Shown here one piece after another: positions 57,105-64,000 of a stretch of 64,000 nucleotides of DNA. Both the position numbers and the translations under genes were made by a program. Under the pieces are notes generated by a model. That model was not told where the DNA came from. It did no database searches and saw nothing but the letters and a program-made list of their open reading frames with translations. Numbering within the stretch: the stretch's first letter is position 1; the number at the start of each line of letters is the position of its first letter. Source of the stretch: Stictocephala bisonia. Taxonomy: Eukaryota; Arthropoda; Insecta; Hemiptera; Membracidae. Location: contig JAQJVL010000329.1 of assembly GCA_035578905.1 (NCBI GenBank), forward strand, positions 372,001 through 436,000, in the 5' to 3' direction.

Positions 57105-59470
57105 TTAAGACATGGTTGTAACGCAGGCTACTTACTTGATGTCTGTTGACAAGATCAACGTATGTATAAAACGCAACTTAATCCACAGAGACGGATACAA
57201 AATAATAATCTGAGACAACTTGCGTGATCTCCGGTGTCGTGATCTCCGGTGACAATCGAATGAACGACTGGGTCAACGTTCCTATAAAACACAAATCGTA
57301 TTCTACAGAGACGGATTGTAATCTGAGACAACTTACTTGATCGCTGTTGTAACGAATGAACGACAGGGTCAACGTGCCTATAAGACACAAACCTTATTCC
57401 ACAAAGATGGTTTGTAACCTGAGACAACTTACTTGATCTCTGTTGTAACGAATGAACGACAGAGTCAACGTGCCTATAAGACACAAATCTTATTCCACAG
57501 AGACGGTTTGTAACCTGAGACAATTTACTTGATCTCTGTTGTAACGAATGAACGACAGGGTCTACGTGCCTATAAGACACAAACCTTATTCCACAAAGAT
57601 GGTTTGTAACCTGAGACAACTTACTTGATCTCTGTTGTAACGAATGAACGACAGAGTCAACGTGCCTATAAGACACAAATCTTATTCCACAGAGACGGTT
57701 TGTAACCTGAGACAATTTACTTGATCTCTGTTGTAACGAATGAACGACAGGGTCAACGTGCCTATAAGACACAAACGTTATTCCACAAAGATGGTTTGTA
57801 ACCTGAGACAACTTACTTGATCTCTGTTGTAACGAATGAACGACAGAGTCAACGTGCCTATAAGACACAAATCTTATTCCACAGAGACGGTTTGTAACCT
57901 GAGACAATTTACTTGATCTCTGTTGTAACGAATGAACGACAGGGTCAACGTGCCTATAAGACACAAATCTTATTCCACAGAGACGGTTTGTAACCTGAGA
58001 CAATTTACTTGATCTCTGTTGTAACGAATGAACGACAGGGTCAACGTGCCTATAAGACACAAACGTTATTCCACAAAGATGGTTTGTAACCTGAGACAAC
58101 TTACTTGATCTCTGTTGTAACGAATGAACGACAGAGTCAACGTGCCTATAAGACACAAATCTTATTCCACAAAGATGGTTTGTAACCTGAGACAATTTAC
58201 TTGATCTCTGTTGTAACGAATGAACGACAGAGTCAACGTGCCTATAAGACACAAATCTTATTCCACAAAGATGGTTTGTAACCTGAGACAACTTACTTGA
58301 TCTCTGTTGTAACGAATGAACGACAGAGTCAACGTGCCTATAAGACACAAATCTTATTCCACAAAGACGGTTTGTAACCTGAGACAATTTACTTGATCGC
58401 TGTTGTAACGAATGAACGACAGAGTCAACGTGCCTATAAGACACAAATCTTATTCCACAGAGACGGTTTGTAACCTGAGACAATTTACTTGATCTCTGTT
58501 GTAACGAATGAACGACAGGGTCAACGTGCCTATAAGACACAAACGTTATTCCACAAAGATGGTTTGTAACCTGAGACAACTTACTTGATCTCTGTTGTAA
58601 CGAATGAACGACAGAGTCAACGTGCCTATAAGACACAAATCTTATTCCACAGAGACGGTTTGTAACCTGAGACAATTTACTTGATCTCTGTTGTAACGAA
58701 TGAACGACAGAGTCAACGTGCCTATAAGACACAAACCTTATTCCACAAAGATGGTTTGTAACCTGAGACAACTTACTTGATATCTGTTGTAACGAATGAA
58801 CGACAGAGTCAACGTGCCTATAAGACACAAATCTTATTCCACAGAGACGGTTTGTAACCTGAGACAATTTACTTGATATCTGTTGTAACGAATGAACGAC
58901 AGAGTCAACGTGCCTATAAGACACAAACCTTATTCCACAAAGATGGTTTGTAACCTGAGACAACTTACTTGATATCTGTTGTAACGAATGAACGACAGAG
59001 TCAACGTGCCTATAAGACACAAACCTTATTCCACAAAGATGGTTTGTAACCTGAGACAATTTACTTGATCTCTGTTGTAACGAATGAACGACAGAGTCAA
59101 CGTGCCTATAAGACACAACCCTTATTCCACAAAGATGGTTTGTAACCTGAGACAATTTACTTGATCTCTGTTGTAACGAATGAACGACAGAGTCAACGTG
59201 CCTATAAGACACAACCCTTATTCCACAAAGATGGTTTGTAACCTGAGACAACTTACTTGATCTCTGTTGTAACGAATGAACGACAGAGTCAACGTGCCTA
59301 TAAGACACAACCCTTATTCCACAAAGATGGTTTGTAACCTGAGACAATTTACTTGATCTCTGTTATAACGAATGAACGACAGGGTCAACGTGCCTATAAG
59401 ACACAAACGTTATTCCACAGAGACGGATTGTAATATGAGACAACTTACTTGATCTCTGTTGTAACGAATG
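57105..59470 (+). repeat. Minisatellite, 96-bp unit, about 24 copies, alternating variants
   Basis: The landmark GTTTGTAACCTGAGACAA recurs every 96 bp, followed by TTACTTGATCTCTGTTGTAA, GAATGAACGACAGAGTCAAC and CTATAAGACACAAA. Two unit types tend to alternate (ACAAAGATGG with CAACTTAC, versus ACAGAGACGG with CAATTTAC), a 192-bp higher-order tendency. Both edges are diverged. The minus strand has a 730-codon frame (59347-57155) of 32-residue repeats (LCGIRFVSYRHVDSVVHSLQ), open because 96 is a multiple of three. Visible variants mostly change the residue (His/Arg, Arg/Thr, Ser/Pro), there is no signal peptide or known domain, and the frame ends in array decay. I do not call it a gene. Confidence 0.95.
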
Positions 59471-60508
59471 TTGTAAAAAAATAAATAAATAAATAAAATT
59501 TAGTATTAAATTATTAATTATAAATATGGAAACGCAATGTTGAAGAAAAAGGAATACTACAAAAAACAGTATTGAGAAAACATAAATTACATCGCAGGCT
59601 AGTTCATATCAATGTCGGAGAAAATTATACTGATTTAACGATCATAATTTTGTCTCAACTAGACAAATATTATTAAAATTGTTATATTTAATTTTTTTTA
59701 TCTGTGAAAATTTATAGCAAACTTCAGTATGGAATTAAAAGTATTCCATTCACACCCGATCTAAATCACACTCATACTTGCAAACCAGCATTCATACATG
59801 ACACGCCAATATTCCGCCTACTGTACTACGACGGTTTTAATCTCCTGATTGGCGGTCTCCAATCGTACGCCAAGAACTTTAACATTATAAAACGCTCCAG
59901 ACACTAAACAGTTTTTTAAACAAGTCTTGAGCTCTTTGTCCGTTCGGGAATTTTTTAATCGAATTTGTCATCTTGTTGATAAAACGAACATCTGCCTGTG
60001 TATTATTACTCAAAGGAATATATGATTTAAATTGTATTATTCAAAGGAAATAGTTATCAATTATTGTAAAGTGTTATTTGAGTTTATAACGTCGTAGGAG
60101 AAAGTTTGTATGTGGTGGACACTCAACGACGGTTACTTAAAATTATAGGCCTACTTTTTATGATTTTGAATTTATTTTAGTTGTTAGTATATCCATACTC
60201 AGAAAAGTGTTTAACCCGTTCAAATAACTAAACACTAATATATTTCATAACCATACTGTCGGTATAATAACTATGACTCGAAAGTGGTTCATAACGACTG
60301 TTAACAAGGTTTCGAGATTCTCGTTTAGTTCCAGATATGGGCCTCCTGCGATCACGTATGTTAATTGACCTCTTGGTTATCAGGTAGTTAGACGGTCTGG
60401 TCCTCCAATCTGCGCACATTAGACTTATCGAGCGTGTCTGATCCAGTACCCGTCACAGACACGCCGACAGGCCCGTCCACGCCGACAGGCTCGTTAACTT
60501 CCAATTAA
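59471..60508. other. Unassigned AT-rich sequence
   Basis: An AAATAAATAAATAAAAT microsatellite lies at 59478-59498. The frame at 59704-59907 is unrecognised. No gene. Confidence 0.45.
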
Positions 60509-60820
60509 GATTCTGCAGAGGCTGTCTGCCATGTTGGTTTTAATCCCGTAAAAACAATGTTATTTGCGAATCCATATTTTTCGTAATTTATTGAAAAAGT
60601 TGTTTATAAGTTGTTATTTTAAACATTATATTGCGCATTGGGTTTGCTTTGGAATTTTGAATACATACTATATTGAATACATACATATATTAGTTTTGAA
60701 AAATAGGTGAAAATAAAAACTTGAAACTAAATGTTTTTTTTTAATTCTTTTTTATAAACCGAACTAGGAATTAAGGAATTCCGATGCGCAATTGCATTCT
60801 TAGTCAAACGCAATTTGTGT
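60509..60820. mobile_element. TTAA MITE, right-truncated second copy
   Basis: TTAA (60505-60508) is followed by GATTCTGCAGAGGCTGTCTG, CCATGTTGGTTTTAATCCCG and the same interior as 40695-41120 (CGCATTGGGTTTGCTTT, GAAAAATAGGTGAAAATAAA, CGCAATTGCATTCTT). Homology stops near 60820, where the GC-rich palindrome begins, so the right end was lost or displaced by that insertion. Confidence 0.78.
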
Positions 60821-60824
60821 ACTT

Positions 60825-60925
60825 GGTCGGTGGAGCGGCGCGCCGCGCCACCGACCTCGGAAAGTCTGTCGACTCTTGAGCGCGGTTCCGACCTCCTGGC
60901 GGCGCGCAGCGCCGCTCCACCGACC
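60825..60925. mobile_element. Compact GC-rich foldback element (~100 bp)
   Basis: The ends are inverted copies: GGTCGGTGGAGCGGCGCGCC on the left and GGCGCGCAGCGCCGCTCCAC then CGACC on the right. The left arm is itself a hairpin (GGTCGGTGG..CCACCGACC around CGGCGCGCCG). It is extremely G+C- and CpG-rich in an AT-rich window and sits exactly where the TTAA MITE copy is broken. Confidence 0.6.
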
Positions 60926-61209
60926 CCGCTCTAGACGCTCACCTTAAGGTCTTCGCATATATATGTATTGTTAGACTCCCGAATATATGTATATACTCCC
61001 GAAGCAAAACTTATGTAGTTTACTCTTTTGTTTTTCTTATTTACTCTTAGCTCTTTATCATATTGTTTCTATCCCGGCTTTAGAGAATAAAATATTCTGA
61101 TGCACAATTGTTTTCGTTGTATTCAACACTATCCCAACTGGTTTAAATAATTAACGTAATTTTAATATTACTTCTTTATAAACATGACTACAATATTTCA
61201 CTGTAGTTC
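60926..61209. other. Unassigned sequence
   Basis: Short AATATATGTATATACTCCCG duplications near 60955-61005. Nothing else. Confidence 0.45.
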
Positions 61210-61335
61210 TACAAGTCACTTTAGACGGTAGCGTAGTTGGTCAAAGCCCACCTTTATATGCTAAAGGTTCTCAGTTCGATCCCAACCAAAGTCGGGACAA
61301 ATTTTGAAAGTATAGTATGGACTGATTTTCAACAT
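61210..61335 (+). mobile_element. SINE-like family 2, head only
   Basis: GGTAGCGTAGTTGGTCAAAG (A-box-like), then GGTTCTCAGTTCGATCCCAA (B-box-like) and CAAATTTTGAAAGTATAGTA. It is the same head as at 29275, with the 3' body missing and replaced by an ATTATTTATTTATTT microsatellite near 61345-61372. Confidence 0.7.
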
Positions 61336-62790
61336 GATTAATGTTATTATTATTATTTATTTATTTATTTATTTTTTTTATTAATACTAGAACTTATTAT
61401 CTTTTATATATGAACATTTGTATTGACTTGTGCTAATGCAAGAAATTGTTTTATGGCAATAAAGGAAAAAGTATATTTTCTGTTTCTTCACATAATGGAC
61501 TGACGGGAATCAGATAGTGATCGGTTAATCATTCGTTAATCCAAGTAATGTGTAACCAATTGTAACCTATGTACAAAAATCACATATATTTTTACAGTAT
61601 CCACCATTTTACTGCATAATAATGAGTTTTAATAATCCTGATTTTTTTTAATTTTTAGAAGTAAACCTATTTTCTTCAGACGTAATTAATATCTAGAAGG
61701 TAATATTAAACTCACATCAAAAGTATAATTGCTGATGATTTAGCTATATAGATAAAACATCGGTCCTAGTAAAGACGCCTTCTTCATAAAACCGTCACAT
61801 CATTTACCGCCCGTAAATTAGAGAAATGTTTTTAAATATTTTATTTTCTCATCAGATAACTTTCGAATAAAAGTCAATGGAACCAACCACCTATGTGTTC
61901 GTATTGTAGTCACGCTCCCTCCCAACCATGGTTCAATCGTTGCGGCAAATTGCGGCTTCCAAACAGATTACAGTTTCCATGTTTATAGGTCAACAAACGA
62001 TGACCTCATCAAAGTCTCCTGGTTATAAACACGTGTTTACATTTCAGTCGTTTACGGTAACTCGTTCAAGTTGCACAAATAATCTGCCGGGTGAGACGGG
62101 ACCTACGTAAACCATCCGTTAGTTTACGTAGGCCCCGGATGAGACCGGCTGTGGTCTTTATTATAAAGCGTGTCTGCATGGAACTCAATTCTGTTCACAA
62201 AAATGTTAAATTTGGCAGGACTTAATAAAACGATTCTCGAATATATGGTTGAAGGTTTTCCTTTGGTAACGTTCTTAGCTTAACTAAATATATATTTTCC
62301 TGTTCTTTGAAGATTTATGTCCGTTATTGTATTTACCGTTTCTGTGTTAAAGTTTGTTATGAAAGATTGACATTTGAAAAAAATTACAGTTGTATTTAGA
62401 ATGTTGCTTTGGCAATACAGACGCATATTTTCTCGATACTGATTTTAAAGCTACCTGGCCATTTTAAGAAAATCATTACTTAACGTACGGAATTTTATGC
62501 ACACCATAAAGTCAACAAATTTGTTTATTTTAATTGACTCATTAAAAATAGTGCCTCATTTTAGAATTATAGTAATTCACTATTTGTTTGTAGTTGCGTA
62601 TCAATCATAGCCACTGGCCTAGCTTTGGCTCATGTATAAGGCGTCATTCCTCCGGGGAGGGGGGGTGCCGGCTCAATCATCGTTGGTACTATTCAGTTTT
62701 TTCTTGATAAAAGGTGGCAACCTTGGTTACATCACTCGATCTATTCAGAAATATTTTCTAAGGAAAGATAAATTTGCTGCTAAACGAGTC
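61336..62790. other. Unassigned sequence
   Basis: About 61430-61470 (ATGCAAGAAATTG..GGCAATAAAGG) may be a LINE 3' end, unproven. The frame 61928-62110 ends in a hairpin region and is unrecognised. Confidence 0.35.
62098..62136. other. Strong hairpin
   Basis: GGGACCTACGTAAAC and GTTTACGTAGGCCCC pair over 15 positions with one mismatch around a 9-base loop (CATCCGTTA). It is not followed by a T run, so it is not terminator-like. It may be the remnant of a small inverted-repeat element. Confidence 0.7.
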
Positions 62791-64000
62791 ATTAATACAG
62801 TAGGACCTTGATACTTCAACAGCCCTCGTACTTCGACAGTGCCCTTGTCAACATGCAGTGGCATAAGTATTGTTTGCGGCATGCTGTCACGGTTTTGGCA
62901 CTGTCATTAATACAGTAGGACCTTGATACTTAAACAGTCCTCGTACTTCGACAGTGCCCTTGTCAACATGCAGTGGCATAAGTATTGTTTGCGGCATGCT
63001 GTCACGGTTTTGGCACTGTCATTAATACAGTAGGACCTTGATACTTCAACAGTCCTCGTACTTCGACAGTGCCCTTGTCAACATGCAGTGGCATAAGTAT
63101 TGTTTGCGGCATGCTGTCACGGTTTTAGCATTGTCATTAATACAGTAGGACCTTGATACTTCAACAGTCCTCGTACTTCGACAGTGCCCTTGTCAACATG
63201 CAGTGGCATAAGTATTGTTTGCGGCATGCTGTCACGGTTTTGGCACTGTCATTAATACAGTAGGACCTTGATACTTCATCAACAGTCCTCGTACTTCGAC
63301 AGTGGCCATGTCAACATGCAGTGGCATAAGTATTGTTTGCGGCATGCTGTCACGGTTTTGGCACTGTCATTAATACAGTAGGACCTTGATACTTCATCAA
63401 CAGTCCTCGTACTTCGACACTGCCCTTGTCAACATGCAGTGGCATAAGTATTGTTTGCGGCATGCTGTCACGGTTTTGGCACTGTCATTAATGCAGTAGG
63501 ACCTTGATACTTCATCAAGAGTCCTCGTACTTCGACAGTGCCCTTGTCAACATGCAGTGGCATAAGTATTGTTTGCGGCATGCTGTCACGGTTTTTGCAC
63601 TGTCATTAATACAGTAGGACCTTGATACTTCAACAGTCCTCGTACTTCGACAGTGCCCTTGTCAACATGCAGTGGCATAAGTATTGTTTGCGGCATGCTG
63701 TCACGGTTTTGGCACTGTCATTAATACAGTAGGACCTTGATACTTCATCAACAGTCCTCGTACTTCGACAGTGGCCATGTCAACATGCAATGGCATAAGT
63801 ATTGTTTGCGGCATGCTGTCACGGTTTTGGCACTGTCATTAATACAGTAGGACCTTGATACTTCATCAACAGTCCTCGTACTTCGACAGTGGCCATGTCA
63901 ACATGCAATGGCATAAGTATTGTTTGCGGCATGCTGTCACGGTTTTGGCACTGTCATTAATACAGTAGGACCTTGATACTTCATCAACAGTCCTCGTACT
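62791..64000 (+). repeat. Minisatellite, 115/118-bp unit, over ten copies, running off the window
   Basis: ATTAATACAGTAGGACCTTG recurs at 62791, 62906, 63021, 63136, 63251, 63369, 63487, 63605, 63720, 63838 and 63956. Early spacings are 115 bp. Later ones are mostly 118 bp because of an extra TCA (CTTCATCAACAG for CTTCAACAG). Each unit starts TACAGTAGGACCTTGATACT then TCGTACTTCGACAGTG. This resembles a pogo/Tigger terminal repeat with its subterminal motif, preceded by TA. The array continues past the right edge. Confidence 0.95.

Noticed and set aside
57155..59347. 730-residue repeat protein on the minus strand
   Set aside because: The frame exists because the 96-bp unit is a multiple of three. 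Unit differences mostly change residues, edges decay, and no signal peptide, domain or promoter is seen.

Overview
This window looks like non-coding DNA from a large, AT-rich arthropod genome, most likely an insect and possibly a hemipteran (low confidence on the order). Four things point that way: a short TTAGG-type motif near position 29, remnants of insect-like non-LTR retrotransposons, a pogo/Tigger DNA transposon, and SINE-like repeats with tRNA-derived heads. I see no intact cellular gene, no rRNA, no functional tRNA and no CRISPR array. Nearly all longer open frames come from tandem repeats or decayed transposons. The 730-codon frame at 57155-59347 exists because its repeat unit is 96 bp, a multiple of three.

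The dominant content is minisatellite DNA. About eighteen arrays with unrelated units (27 to about 161 bp) cover roughly 14-15 kb, or about 23% of the window. The main ones lie at 6361-6660, 7600-8460, 9962-11210, 14463-15100, 19281-19800, 27873-28605, 30031-31560, 35073-35925, 38733-39720, 41230-42232, 45690-46149, 53000-53366, 53965-55063, 57105-59470 and 62791-64000. The last runs off the right edge. Several show higher-order organisation: 208 bp from six monomers at 10446-11070, alternating 96-bp monomers at 57105-59470, and 153 bp with a removable 52-bp part at 30031-31560. Two arrays appear to have grown out of the ends of DNA transposons: a TTAA-flanked element at 35063-36371, and a Tigger-like terminus in the 115-bp units at 62791-64000.

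Between the arrays lie dispersed transposon families: a tRNA-Ser-like SINE (three copies), a second SINE-like family with a different tRNA-like head (about eight copies or pieces), three LINE open-frame remnants (3594-3950, 21300-22490, 24517-24643), a Tigger element with a transposase tail (12795-13732), a near-palindromic foldback element (11843-12757 and a partial copy at 19960-20483), TTAA-flanked MITEs (40695-41120, 60509-60820), and four related short elements (5716-6335, 44780-45365, 48100-48652, 48653-49200).

The most interesting non-repeat signal is a pair of plus-strand sites at 6967/6968 and 42398/42399. In each, a pyrimidine-rich 3' splice site is joined directly to a 5' splice site (CAG|GTAAGT and CAG|GTGAGT). 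This is the signature of recursive (ratchet) splicing in very long introns. If real, much of the window would be the inside of one giant plus-strand intron.
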